This document shows, one piece after another, positions 32,480 through 44,621 of a DNA stretch of 64,000 nt. Under the pieces are notes generated by a model, which was not told where the DNA came from, did not search any database, and was given only the letters and a program-made list of their open reading frames with translations. How positions within the stretch are numbered: the stretch's first letter is position 1; the number at the start of each line of letters is the position of its first letter. The DNA comes from Terana coerulea (lineage: Eukaryota > Basidiomycota > Agaricomycetes > Polyporales > Phanerochaetaceae). The DNA lies in assembly GCA_024811115.1 (NCBI GenBank), contig JAKOGH010000783.1, forward strand, positions 310,001-374,000, given 5' to 3'. The translations under genes and the position numbers were made by a program.

Positions 32480-33870
32480 ATATTCAGTAAGGCAATGCTT
32501 ATCCTGCACTTGTTGTCAGGATCAGGTTTATCTGAGGCATAAGTAACAAAGGGGATACATGCCTTCGAACATCTACCCATGCAGCTGTAAGAGGCCGCCT
32601 CTACTGCAAATGGCGTGCAAGTATTCACACGTTCTAGACTGAGAGAGTTTACTCAATATAATGATTTAACATACATAGCGAACGCAGTTAGCTCAACTAC
32701 CCACAACTTGTCTCTGTCATGAGACTCGTAGGCCGCGGACGACCTCGCAAAGTCATCAACGCTTAGTATCTCCTTAATGTCTCTGCACCAAACCAACACA
32801 TATCCTTACAAGCCCCAGCCTAAGCATTAGCCATTAGTCATCATACGATACAAAAACATTGCCATCGGACTCAGTGCACATTTGACAACATCTCAAATAA
32901 CCACCTGGGTGCAATCACCCCTTTCCACTTCCTCACAGCCCTTAGACAGAGTTAGAAAATCGTTCTAGCACGGTTACTAGTATATATTTGCGCATTTAAG
33001 TGACCCACCAAGCAATTACCACTGTGAACCTGTCCACAGTTAGACTTCGTGCGCACTAGACGTACACGCCCATCTATAAATCCATATACAACTATCTCCC
33101 ACCAAATCAACTTGTGATAACAGCTGCAATACTATAGCAAAGTACAGTAAAGCTAACAACCTTGTATTACTAACGTTGCCCTGTGACATCCCGGCGCAAG
33201 GCTTGATCCAAGCCCTCAACTTGTCGAAGAGACAACCGAGTATGTTCTTGTTAGACGTGGAGACAGAACAAAAATAATCCAATGATATACTGCAGGCCCG
33301 ACTTAGTTTTAGTTTTGTATACGCCTCTATAGCGCCAATGAGGAGATCGTAAACACTCGTGTTGCTATATGGATGATCATATTTCAAGGCCCAAGTAGAG
33401 CTTTGTTCATGTGTGGCTTGTGAGTATGATGTTCAGATAATAATCGTACACTCGCCTGGCATACCTGGCATATATAGCTCTACTCAGATTATACAGATCG
33501 AGTGTGGTTGCGCGAAGATGGCGAGCCTTCTTCATGTATCTTGCTAGGCTTCAATGTTCAGACTGGGAGAACCGGCCCATCTGTGGCTCTTTACCAACTG
33601 TTTCTAGAGGAGATTAACGCAGACTGTTCATAAATTGCTAATGAGTGGAATAGTCACCTAGTCCCCACACTCGACATGCAAAACAGAAGTCCACTAATAA
33701 GCTACTGATTCGATCTAGCATTTGTTAGCTGAAATTGGGTAGAATATGCAACTTCTGATTCAAACTACTGAGGCAGTGTATGTTAATAACCCACTACAAC
33801 ACCTTCACTCTGAAGTTTGTAGGCAATATTGTGGCGTAGACTGTGATGCCAATAGACGCCACCATGCTAA
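32480..33870. other. Unassigned region
   Basis: A 115-codon minus-strand frame (33040-33387) is the longest open stretch; it has a hydrophobic stretch near its C-terminal end (LLALLYFAIVLQLL) but no recognised family and no neighbours supporting it. The G+C content falls back to the AT-rich background through this region. Confidence 0.3.
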
Positions 33871-34287
33871 AGACAGCAAGGTATAGTTCAAACAACACAG
33901 GTTATCATTTTGCAAAATATAAATGCATTTAATTTTTGCATTAAGTAGTTATATATAGCTATACTTTTATATAATTGTGGATTTTGGCATATAGTATATA
34001 TTTATAAAGTTTAGTTTGCATATGGACACTATATATATAAATATATAAATGTTACAAACTATAAACTAACTAGTTACACAATATATTGCAGTATAAAGGA
34101 ATTACCTTGTTAGTGTGCAAAGCTACAAAATATTGTCTGAAAAGCACACATGTCTAGATTTATTTTGAGCGATGCAACAAGTTTGCACCATATTTTATTG
34201 CCAAATGTGGTTTATTTATTCATGTTGCAAGTTGAGCAGATAGCACACATTTATCCATTCAAATTTACTATATATAGTAATGTGGCT
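33871..34287 (+). mobile_element. TIR element family M1, old copy (outermost layer of nest)
   Basis: It is strongly diverged from, but collinear with, the centre and right arm of the M1 copy at 16851-17715 (for example the GCAACAAGTTTGCA phrase near 34171). It is cut at a TA (34287-34288) where a younger M1 element begins. Its own right end is not found. Confidence 0.55.
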
Positions 34288-34422
34288 ACAGTGAAGCTCA
34301 AAATAATGCAAGTACCATTAGCAAGCTTGGAAGGATTGGCTTGTGTCTTTGTAACTAAGAAAGCTTTCGACCTAAATGTATGATAATTGAAAAGCCCCAT
34401 ACTAGCACTATTTGTAATTGTA

Positions 34423-35891
34423 TCACTGTGGAACTCAAGAGATAAATCCTAGGGATTTATCATGTCAACACATAGGAGTCTAAAACAAAATGGCCGGCAT
34501 AAGTCATGTGGATTGATTAAATATTCCATTTCAAGAGATATATCCCGTAAATGAATGCATAAATCTACCTGACTACCTTTATATCCTTCTCTGATAACTC
34601 ACTGAGCTTTACTCTGAGAATAAATCCTATATCTCTTATACCTTTTCTGTGGATTTATAATGGACATATTACTTGTAGGCAACAAGATAAATTGACTAAA
34701 TGAATAAAAACAAATCGCACATATATCCAGCATAAACTAGGCGGAGGTCTTCAGAATATGTCTGCGGGATTTATTGTGGCAATATATTCTACCTAATGCA
34801 GTGAGAGATATTGAGGACATATGGTTAATGTAAATAAGATAGAGAACACAGATATATTCATCATAAATCACGTGCCACATACCTTCAGAATAAATCCAGC
34901 AAGACCTCGGACACTTACAAACAAAAATGTTTGCTGAATGTAGTAGTTAGACATAGACTCATTCAATATGAGACTTTTGATTACTGGCAACAAGCTTACT
35001 AATATGCACATTGATATATTCAGATACAACTGCAAATCCAGCAAGGACTATCTTTGAACTTTTGCATACATTGCACAATGGTGGCGTATTCATAGAACTT
35101 TGCTGTCCAAGTTAACCATGGTCAGCACTTATACATTTATGCCCTATGGAGACTCTGACCAACAATGCTAACACCAGCCAATGTCAAAACAGCGCCAATC
35201 TGGCCGAGGTTGTTAACTTAGGCAATAAAGTTCTATAAATATGCCGCCATTGTGCAAAGTATACAAAAGTTGATAGCTCTCACTAAATTTGCAATTGTAT
35301 GTGAATTTACCAATGCACATTGCGTGTTTAGTGTCTATAGCCAAAAGGCTTATGTTGAATATGACTGACTACTATCTTCAGCAGACATCTTTGGTTCTAA
35401 GTGTCCAAGGTCCTGCTGGATTTATCCTGGAGATATGTGATATGTGATTTATAATGAATATATCTGTGTTCTTTATCTTACTTAAATTAACTATATGTCC
35501 TCAATATCTCTCACTGCATCAGGGAAATATATCGCCACAATAAATCCCGCAGACGTATTCCGAAAACCTCCACCTAGTTTATGCTGGATACATGTGCGAC
35601 TTGTTTTTTATTTATCTAGTCGATTTATCTTATTGCCTACAAGTAATATGCCTATTATAAATCCACAGAAAAGCTATAAGAGATATTAGGGATTTATTCT
35701 CAGAGTAAAGCTCTGTGAGTTATTGAGGAAGGATATAAAGTCAGTGAAGTAGATTTACGCATTCATTTAAGGGATATATGTCCCAAAAGGAAAATCTAAT
35801 TAATGTGTGTGACTTATACTAGCCATTTTGTTTTATACCACCACATGTTTACACTATAAATCCTCGGGATTTATCTCTTATGTTCCACCAG
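34423..35891 (+). mobile_element. Long-TIR hairpin element family F, copy 2
   Basis: A 1.47-kb uninterrupted hairpin flanked by TA on both sides. The left end reads TCACTGTGGAACTC and the right end, inverted, TACTGGTGGAACAT; both continue into AAGAGATAAATCC. The arms of about 700 bases meet near 35150, around a short centre containing TATGGAGACTCTGACC. The host M1 sequence resumes exactly after the second TA, so the boundaries are firm. No transposase frame lies inside. Confidence 0.85.
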
Positions 35892-35938
35892 TATAGCCAC
35901 ATTGCCATATATAGTAAATGCGACTGAATACATTCACA

Positions 35939-37170
35939 TAGTGTTACTACAGCTCAGCTTGATTCAGCTTCAGTTCAGCTCAAACTCTGTTCTTGCTTTT
36001 TGGAGAGCCGAGCTAAGCTGAGTTGTGAGCCACAGTTCTCACCCCAATTAAAAATGTTGATTGGGGCTGTTGTATATCCTCTCCATTTTATCTCTCAAGC
36101 TCATGTATGATAGTGTGTATACATATAGTACATACCTATCGCAAAACTCTAACACTCACCTGCTAGGAATGCTTTGAGGGGTTGGGGAGAGCAGGGGACT
36201 TTGAGTAAAGCGAGTAGAGGAGATATGAATCAACGATGTTGTTGAGTCTGAGTGTATTAGCCCTCAGACCAGTCTCCTTATATACATGTGTAGAGGACCC
36301 CAGACACTATCTAAGACCTCCAATACCATGTGCTGACTGATACAGTCAGATGATCCATGACTAAGGCTTCAGAGCATACCGGCCGCTCTAACTCCCTTAT
36401 CGGATCTGACCTAGCTATCATGCTAACATCAACACTATCTAGATGTCCTAATCTAGCTACTGTACACTACCAGTACACGATGTCATAGTGATCTCATAGT
36501 GAGGTTATAGTCTAGAACGAATCCGAACTGAGTCCATGATCCTACGTCCTTGGGCGTGCATATCTCGATAACCATGCTCGTCGTATCGGCCAACTCGATC
36601 AGCATCTTGTAACGCTGTTGTGACGGCTGGGTAACATGTCCCGTGACTTGATATTACACTTTAAGTGCTGTGGACTAGCGCTGAGGGAAATTTGTGACAA
36701 TACCATTTGCTAATGTACACAGTTTTAAAGGCATGTACTGGTGTTTTGAGTGAATTGTCCAACACTGTCAAGCTCTGAGTTTCTGGCGCTTGATAATGGC
36801 GCTTAGAGCACTTCAGAGTCTAGATGCTTGATAGACGCCTCTCTGGATGCTTTCCGGACCTCCTGCCACTCAATTTACCTCCTTTTTTATGATTACACAA
36901 AGCTGCACATCCGAGAGTGCTTTAAAACTGTACAAAAATAATTTCAATGTTTGTAAAATTGATTGGAGCCCCATGGAGCCTACTCAATCATGCTAGTTAA
37001 TTGACACCAGTCAAAATCAGCTGCAAAGTAGCTGAGAGCCACAGTTTGAACAGCCGAGCCATAAGCCAAACCAAAGCCGAGCTATGAGCCAAATGGTTTG
37101 GCTCGGTCCGGTGCTAGCACGGCTCAGATCAGCGGCTCAAATGGTTCTAAGCCGGACTGTGGCAACACTA
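35939..37170 (+). mobile_element. hAT-like non-autonomous element (with nested solo LTR)
   Basis: The ends are TAGTGTTACTACAG and, inverted, TAGTGTTGCCACAG. They are flanked by 8 bases that match at 6 of 8 positions (35931-35938 cattcaca; 37171-37178 tatgcaca); the uninterrupted M1 copy reads catgcac at this place. TAGTGTTGCC-type ends plus 8-bp duplications fit hAT. The subterminal DNA is rich in GCTCAG/GAGCC repeats. Without the solo LTR it is about 660 bp and non-coding. Confidence 0.7.
36137..36699 (-). mobile_element. Solo LTR, family 1 (innermost layer of nest)
   Basis: Flanked by a perfect 5-bp duplication atacc (36132-36136 and 36700-36704). It is collinear with 6065-6624, with a diverged patch near 36545-36595. 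Confidence 0.9.
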
Positions 37171-37511
37171 TATGCACAATATATGTCAAACTTGCACTTT
37201 GAATGAATCAACTATATCTCAGCAGGGAAATATACTATGCACTTGTACTATAGCTCAAAATAAACCTTTTATAGCTCCTTTCAACGCCATATTATATTAG
37301 CTCACCATTAATCACAAATGCGATGCTACAGTGCAAACAATGTGGATCATTATTTTGCACAAAGGTAATTGTATTGCAACTCTGAATTAAATGGTGATAT
37401 ATAGCTACCATCTGCACACTCATGCAGAATATATAAGGTATATTTCCAAAGTTCAGTTTGTATATGCACATTGCACACTTGTATATAAATTGTACAAAGT
37501 ATAAGTGCTAG

Positions 37512-38039
37512 TCTTCTTGACATCTAGGATAGTTCTATGACTTGCTGCTGCAGCTTTCGTCTGTATGTCTCTTTGAACTCCAGAATGAACAGCACCTCAT
37601 ATTTCGGATAGAGGATCCATTGGTTTATCTGATTGGCTGTTTTCGTCATGAGCAACATGTGCGCCAAATAGATCTCCATGAGCATTGGAGGCAGGTAATG
37701 GTGGAGTAAATGAATTCCAAGTTCCATATAATATATACTTGTTCAAAGATATCTTCGCTGTGCTGGCTTTGCGCGTGCTCTAGCATGGATACTAAAATGT
37801 CTCGATATCTTCTGCGACTTTTACCTTCAAGTCCTTGATTGTCCTTAAATAGTTCTGGTCATTTGTGTCAGTAGCTTCAGTCGGCTACTGCAGCAACGTT
37901 AGGATGAATCTGTTGCCTTTGTCACCGCTTGTGTTGTTTGTTGTCTGAAATGGCATCACGTTGTTCAGCGGTTTCGACTTATCCATTGCTTGAGGACCCC
38001 AATCCGCGCTTTGAACTTATTCAAGTTATCTATGGGCGG
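37512..38039 (-). pseudogene. Unidentified decayed frame
   Basis: Minus-strand frames here (37524-37727, and part of 37965-38153) look protein-like, for example LFGAHVAHDENSQSDKP in one frame and DLKVKVAEDIETF in another, but stops are frequent. A gag-like retrotransposon origin is possible; I could not place a diagnostic motif. Confidence 0.3.
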
Positions 38040-39500
38040 CTTGTGTTTAACTGATATTTCACTAGTGAGTGCAACTTTTGAAGGAAACAAGCTTGCTACT
38101 GTGCTAAACTTGTGATACTTGCAGTATACAGTATTTTCTTCAGTGTAAGCCAAAGCACTATTTGGATAGATATTAAGTAAATATAGTGCGCTGTATTGTT
38201 ACTTTTATGCAAACCAGTTCAGAGTTTATTTCAGCTTATTCAGACTAATTAACTGTTTCGCATGAATTTATAAGAGAGTAGTATGGTTTGCTTCAGCTTG
38301 TTAAAGCTAATCTGCTATTTATTTCATTAAAATAAATAGCTTCCAAATATGCATCAGCTAAAGCAAACTGATTTATTAGTTTTGTTTAGCTTAGTAAATA
38401 GCTCTATAGCTTGCTTCAAAATTTACACACTAACCTTTTTGTTTTCTAAAATTATAAAATAGCTACAGTACTTTGTTTAAGCTGTAAAAACTGGACGTAT
38501 AGGCTTATATCAGATAATGAATTAGAATAGTGTATGCAGTCTAAGATCTAATTACTATAAGAGACAACTTGCTTCATTATATTTCCAGTAATAATAACCT
38601 CTTTAGCTTTTAAATTATTATCATAAGTAAATATCACAGCTTTGTAATACAAACTAGCTACAGAAGTATATATAAGAGTTGCTGTATATATATAAACTTT
38701 ATATTCCTGTAGTAATATGCAAATAGCTGGGCAATTGCTGCATTGTTTTTGTCATTTTACTACAGACATAATCAGCACAGCTATAGCTACATTTCATTTT
38801 ATACTAAATAGGCGTCCAAATATATTCCGCAAACATGCACACCATTTTTATAACAAACTAATTGCCTGATTTATTTTTACATGCTAAATATATAAATAAA
38901 TAAGTGTTTAAAAACTAACAAAACATCACCACTATTTAGTTAGCCTAAATAAAACTGTACATTAGCTTTTTAAGCTAAACACAACAGCACATTAATCTTC
39001 AAATATTCAAATCAACAAAGCACCATTTGAAAAGTTTGCAAAACACATAAAAGCAATTTTTATAATTTGAACAAAATACTGTAGCTATTTAAAAATTTAA
39101 AAAAACAGGTCAGTGCGTAAATTTTAAAGCAAGCCATAGAGCTATTTGCTAAGCTAAACAAATGTAATAGATCAGTTGTCTTTAGCTGACGCCAAATTTG
39201 GAAGCTGTTTATTTTAATGAAACAAATAGCAGATTAGCTTTTATAAGCGGGAAGCAAACTATGCTATTCTCTTATAAATGTGTACAAAACAGTTAACTAG
39301 TCTAGATAAACTGAATCAAACTCTAAACTAGTTTGCATAAAAGCAACAATACAGCGCACTACATTTACTTAATATTTATCTAAATAGTGCTTTAGCTTAC
39401 ATTGAAGAAAACACTATACACTGCAAGTATCACAACTTCACCATAGTAGTGGGCCTTTTTTAAAAAAAGTTGCGCTCATTAGCGCTTCTATAGCAATTGT
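38040..39500 (+). repeat. Large inverted repeat (hairpin), family G
   Basis: 38040-38470 and the inverse of 39060-39500 align with frequent substitutions. The shared phrase TTGTGATACTTGCAGT lies near the outer part and AAATAGCTCTATAG-type sequence near the inner part. The centre of about 590 bases is AT-rich. Outer boundaries and target duplication could not be fixed. The arms include part of a minus-strand protein-like frame, so the repeat may have formed from an inverted duplication. Confidence 0.6.
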
Positions 39501-39559
39501 TGTGCTTAGCTATGATTGTGTGGGTTCATATGTCTAGTTTGGGCTCAGGTAAGTAGTGA

Positions 39560-42230
39560 TTTGAGAGATAGTTGTATTATTCCAACTTTGCTGGTGCCTT
39601 GTGTTTGCTAGGCTATTCTAAGTGGCTAGCCTTCTGCATTAAAAAGTTTGCTCAAGGTGATCAGATCCTCTTCTATTCTTGATACTTGTGTAATCTCCCA
39701 GAGGTGTTTTGCAAGCTATTTGTAGCTAACCAAAAGTCACAAAGAGATGAGTACTCCTGCTAATACATCAGAAATTGCATTAACTCTAGTTTCTGGTTGA
39801 ATTGATATCACACTATCTTTTCAACTTGCAGCTCTTCTAGTTCAGGCTTCTGGTCCTTTGTTTTTGGCAATATTATTTATTTGCCAAACTCCTTTAGTGG
39901 TTCCTGATATGAGTATAAGTGTTGTATATCGAAGATATTTGATCTTATACATTGACTTGGCAGGTTTAGCTCATATATATTCTCTTTAATTCTTTTTGAA
40001 TGCTAAATGGTTTTATATACTCCTACATCAGCTTTGAAGCCTTGCCTTTCAATTCTATCCATTGCAGCTTATACAGGTCTAATAGCACCAAGTCACTAAA
40101 TACGAAGTTAAGCCTTCTCCTGCTTTATGATACATGATCACTTGCACATCCTATGCTTTGGTAATAGCCTGACATGCTAACTAATGAATAGCTTCCATTT
40201 TGTCCACAAATTTCCATGCTTCACCTCTTATAGGAGGTTGTTTCACCTTTTCGTCATATTGTACGCCACAGAATGTGTCTTTTAGTTGAAACTTATATAA
40301 AACAAAAGACAGAGCTCATACTGATAGATCTTTGCCAGCAGGCTATTGTGTGCATGCTTTAATAAATGAAGATAGGAAACTCATTCCTTCTTATTCTGCA
40401 ATACATAGGCCCTCAACATTCTCTTCAGCTGTTTGTTCATGACTTCAGTCTGCATATTATATTATAAGTAATAAGCTGCCAAAAGCCGCATTTTAGTCTT
40501 CAAGTACTTTACCACTGCTTTATAAAAGTTGTAAGTCCATCAAAGATCCCTACTCATAATATTTGACTTGGGCAGTCCAAATTAACTAGCAATATGTTTA
40601 ATGAACAATATAGCGAAGTTTTTAGTTGTTAGTCCGATGCTTGTAGGTGTAAAAATGACAAACTTTGACAACCTGTCAACAGCTACCCAGACTGCATTGT
40701 ACTTTTCTACAAAAGGTAGGCCAGTTATCAGGTCTATTAAAACCAATTCAAACAGCCTCACTAGAATAGAATTTGAGAGTAAGAGGCCAAATATCTGAAA
40801 ATTGCTGCTCTTTGTCTTTTAGCCGTATATTACATAAGTGCATAAATTCCTGTAGGTTTTTCCTCATTCAATGTCAGTAAAAGACTACTGGTAGCTTGCT
40901 TCAAACATGTTTAAGCTTTGTGTGGGATGATTTAAAGAAGAGCTTATATGCATTTTTAGAATATTATTTCTTAGCAATTTAGGTATGCATAGCTAGGGTT
41001 GGAAGTTAGTATTTCTAAAGTATAGCAGTCTTTTGTAGTCTCGGAAGAACCACTTCTCTACATATTAGATATTTAGATTGCTGCACAGATCCTTTTATTA
41101 TGCTTTGAAGGAGCTATCACTGCTGGATCCTTTTCAAAATTCTTCTCTTTTCTTTGACAATGTTTATCAGTGTAAATGAGGCTAGCACTTCGTTCTCTTT
41201 CTTGAACTTTTGTCTCCTCTCAATTAGGTCTAGCCAATCTGTCAACTTGCTCTCTGAGTTTTCTTCCATCCACTTTATCTTCTGTTCATTTTCTTTTATC
41301 TTGACTTTCTTTCACTCTAGTGCTTGCTTGTTTATCTGTACTTTCTCCAGCTTCTCAGGTTCTCCTTCTGCTTTTGCTCTTGCTTGCACTTTGGTGATAG
41401 TAAAGACCAACTGTGGATGCCTCTTTGTTGGATTTTGCTCATATTAGAAGACTTTCTTAAGAGTCATAGTTGCCTCTTTCTTATTTGCTGTAGCTGCTGC
41501 ATTATCTAGCTTAATTATATTGCTAACATTTATGCTAAGTGACTGATGCTTTAAAGGCCCTTTAACTTGTCCTGTCTCTCTGTTTCTTGGTAATTAGGAT
41601 AGCAAATCAATATTAAAGTATATCCTTCCTGGGCTATAGTATATAACTAGCTTCAGTTTATATGCTAAAAATAAAGCCCTCTATGCCACTAATTATTGAT
41701 TTGCATTCATATATGTATAAGCCCATTAAAGTGCAGCATGATCTGTAATCAATGTAATTCCTTGTTCTTTGATGAATAGCTAGAATTTACACAAGCCTTT
41801 CTTTGCTTTCAATGCCTCTTGTTTTGTAGTGGAATAGTTTCTCTCCACCTATTTGAATGTTCTGAACTAGTACTCTATAGCTTATTTGACATGCATATTT
41901 GTCTTATTTAGAGGCTCATCCTATTTGTCATTGTACTTCATATTATCTGGCACTACTGAAATAGATACTACTAGTCTTGATGCTAGTCATTGATTCTCAA
42001 ATGCTTTTTACAGCCTTTTGTAAAAATGGCTGTTTTTTAAATCCTTGATTTCAATCAGTTGCATTTGCTGCAAAGTGTACTCCAGTGCCTTGTCAAACAT
42101 GTTGGTGCGTAAACTGTACAATTGTCCTTTTATTGAATAACTTAGAATCAGTACTACCTATAGCAACTTCTTGATTTTCTGAAAGGCATGATCTTTAACT
42201 GCGCCATAATGCCAATGTATATTTTTCCAG
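39560..42230 (-). pseudogene. Ty3/gypsy remnant Ty3-B (RNase H and integrase)
   Basis: Reading down the minus strand: an RNase H region with VERNYSTTKQEALKAKKGL and ITLITDHAAL (about 41860-41720); a Lys/Glu-rich stretch (EKLEKVQINKQALE, KLTDWLDLIERRQ; about 41380-41200) that may be a coiled-coil linker; and the integrase core with LIDLITGLPFVEKYNAVWVA and DRLSKFVIFTPTSIGL (about 40745-40630), where the first catalytic Asp is in the LID segment. Downstream are GFKADVGVY and a Glu-rich tail. The RT, gag and both LTRs were not found, and stops are common. It differs from Ty3-A and Ty3-C. Confidence 0.7.
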
Positions 42231-42742
42231 TAGTAGATGCTACTTATATAATGCATATCCAGTAATTACTGCCTATTTATGTGTATATATGATTATAGCA
42301 AAGACAGTTATACAAAAGCTATAATGATACTGTAGTTACTTCAAACTTTGTGTAAAATATGGTACTGTAGTAAATTTTATCTACTAGCATAATACATTAC
42401 TAGTTATTACGCATTTCTATATAGTAATAATACATATATAGCATTAGTAATATATAGCATTTCGATAAAACTATACAATTGATTGTGTAAAATTCTCTAT
42501 TATAATAAAAGTGGTATATGTTTATGTAAAATATCTAAGTTTACTAAAATAACTTATCTTTATATGAGTACAAATAGCTATACTTATTAGTATAATATAT
42601 AACATGTGTTTAATACATTTTTATAATATATTTTATAGTTTCCATAGTAAACTGTATAATATATAAGCAATAAACAAAGAACATAAATTATAAATTATTA
42701 CAGATAATATTAAACAGTTTTTAACCTCAAAGCTTATGTTAT
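42231..42742. other. Very AT-rich unassigned DNA
   Basis: Dominated by TA-rich phrases; there is no frame or repeat match apart from the solo LTR that follows. Confidence 0.4.
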
Positions 42743-42934
42743 TGTCACAAATTTCCCTTAGTGCTAGTCCACAGCGCTTAGAGTGTAACATCAAGTCACG
42801 GAACATGTCACCAAGTTGTCACACAGCGTTACAAGATGCTAGATCAGTTTTCTATGTGCTTGTCACATGGACATCAGGGATATGCCTTATATGACGTAGG
42901 ATCCAGGACTCAGGTCTGGAACTGTTTTAGACTA

Positions 42935-42964
42935 TGACCTCAGTATGATGTCAGTATGACATCA
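42935..42964 (+). promoter_or_regulatory. Triple TGA(C/T)-TCA motif array in LTR U3
   Basis: Three 8-base motifs, TGACCTCA, TGATGTCA and TGACATCA, start at 42935, 42946 and 42957, a spacing of exactly 11 bases. Each resembles a CRE/ATF or bZIP-type half or full site. The same spacing is kept in the other LTR copies. The role as an enhancer is inference. Confidence 0.45.
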
Positions 42965-43157
42965 TGGACTGTGTGTACAGTAGCTAGATTAGGACATCTA
43001 GATAGTGTTGATATTAGCATGATAGCTAGGTCAGGATGTAATAAGAGAGTTAGAGCAGCAATATGCTCCTGGAGCCTTGGTCAGATGTCACCTGACTGTA
43101 TTAGTCAGCATATAGTATTGGAGGTCTTAGATAGTGTCTGGAGTCCCTCTACACATG

Positions 43158-43165
43158 TATATAAA
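43158..43165 (+). promoter_or_regulatory. Putative TATA box of LTR family 1
   Basis: TATATAAA within ACATGTATATAAAGAGGCTGG. The same position holds TATATAAGG or TATATAAGA in the other copies. It lies about 140 bases before the LTR end, where a U3/R promoter is expected. Confidence 0.5.
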
Positions 43166-43514
43166 GAGGCTGGTCTGTGGGCTAAACCCCCAGACTCAAC
43201 AACATCGTTGATTCATATCCACTCTACTAGTTCTACTTAAGTCCATCTGCTGTCTCCACTTCTTTCAAGTCATCCCAGCAGGTGAGTATTATAGTTTTGT
43301 GATAGTTATATTCTACTTGCTAATTTTGTTGTTCCATAATATTCAAACTAAATATAATATAAAAAATAATTAACTATATACTCTTTCTATTTGCACTTTA
43401 TATAGTGTATTATATAAGAATATGAAATATAATATATATCGGCTATGCTTTAACTTGCAAATTAAATGAAATATCAAATTAAATAGCTAAGTTTTTGGTA
43501 AATTGCAATGTATA

Positions 43515-44382
43515 TAGTAATAGTCAAAAGTATCATACAAAAGTAATTTGGGCTTAATTTCATTTGGCCATATTTTTTAATCAAATAGTTTTAGTATAAA
43601 GTAAAGGTATTATTATATGGCTATATTTGATATCTAATTTTGAAATGTATAAAGGGCCATATACAATAATAGTGCTAGCTATAAAGTGCAAGTAGTCAGA
43701 ATTTGCTAGACTACTTATTTCAATCATAGCATTATCAATAAAACGCGTATTACTTTAACACAAACATAATACAACTGCTGCAATGCTATACTCTTAGGTT
43801 TACATTGTGCATGTTTTATTATAGTTCCTAATGCATACATAATAATAGCAAACATTTTGTCATTGCAACACCTACTATATATGTATTTTCTTTGAAGCTT
43901 TACAAGTTATGTATTATTACCACTATTTAATGCTTTACGTATATAACTAGTTGACCTACGTACAAAAATAGTATATGTATGTATTTACTTTATATAGAGC
44001 TTTATAAATGCTACTAAATATGGTTATTACAGCAATATGATACTTTTCATTATTGCTTGCGCATTAGAAGCTATAATCAAACATGCACAATGTAGACCTA
44101 ACAGTACATCTCTTTAGCAGTTGCATTATATCTGTATCAAAGCAATATGCATTTTATTAAAGGTGTTATGATTGAAATAAGTATTGCAGCACATTCTAAC
44201 TACTTGCACTTTATAGCTAGCACTATTACTATATATGGTGATTCACACATTTCCCAAATTATACATCAGATATAGCTACACAAAAATATCTTTACTTTAT
44301 ACTAAAGCCATCTGGCTAAAACAATATATCTAAATGAAGTTGAGGGCAAATTACTCTTGTGTGCTACTTTTAACTACTACTA
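43515..44382 (+). mobile_element. TIR element family M2, complete copy
   Basis: Ends read TAGTAATAGTCAAAAG on the left and, inverted, TAGTAGTAGTTAAAAG on the right, next to TA. The arms include ATTTGGCC-type sequence and a GTGCTAGCTATAAAGTGCAAGTAGT stretch with its inverse near 44190-44230. Non-coding, 868 bp. Confidence 0.75.
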
Positions 44383-44621
44383 TATGTTATATAGCTTAAG
44401 CTGTAGATATTAAAAATGGAAATTATATTAAAATGCTTACCACATGCTGTTTCATACATAGGAATATCATCAGAATTTGTGGTATTTTACTGGATTTATA
44501 ATGCACTGTCCTATACTTGCCACCTAGAGCTACATTCAAGTGTAATCATATGCAATCCATTATTTAGCACTTATACTATGGCTGAGGTCTCCATAGCAAT
44601 ACTTGGTGAACATACTTATAG

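Larger units (their letters stand above)
27000..33000. other. GC-richer island
   Basis: From about 27000 the sequence becomes clearly richer in G and C, with frequent CpG, and remains so in patches to about 33000. The flanks are AT-rich and CpG-poor transposon debris. The left edge is immediately next to the Helitron fragment H4. The island contains most of the frames that look non-transposon. Confidence 0.6.
34289..37511 (+). mobile_element. TIR element family M1, copy D, interrupted by two other elements
   Basis: Its pieces are 34289-34422, 35892-35938 and 37171-37511. Joined, they parallel 16851-17362 of copy A. It begins CAGTGAAGCTC directly after TA. The right arm beyond about 37511 is missing. 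The insertions within it are the long-TIR hairpin (34423-35891) and a hAT-like element (35939-37170). Confidence 0.75.
42743..43304 (+). mobile_element. Solo LTR, family 1
   Basis: Starts TGTCACAAATTTCC and ends TTTTGTGATA. It is flanked by a perfect 5-bp duplication gttat (42738-42742 and 43305-43309), inside AT-rich DNA with no retrotransposon interior. Confidence 0.9.

Noticed and set aside
40601..40798. Plus-strand frames at 40601-40798 and 41154-41509
   Set aside because: They are antisense to the integrase and linker of Ty3-B, which match known motifs on the minus strand.
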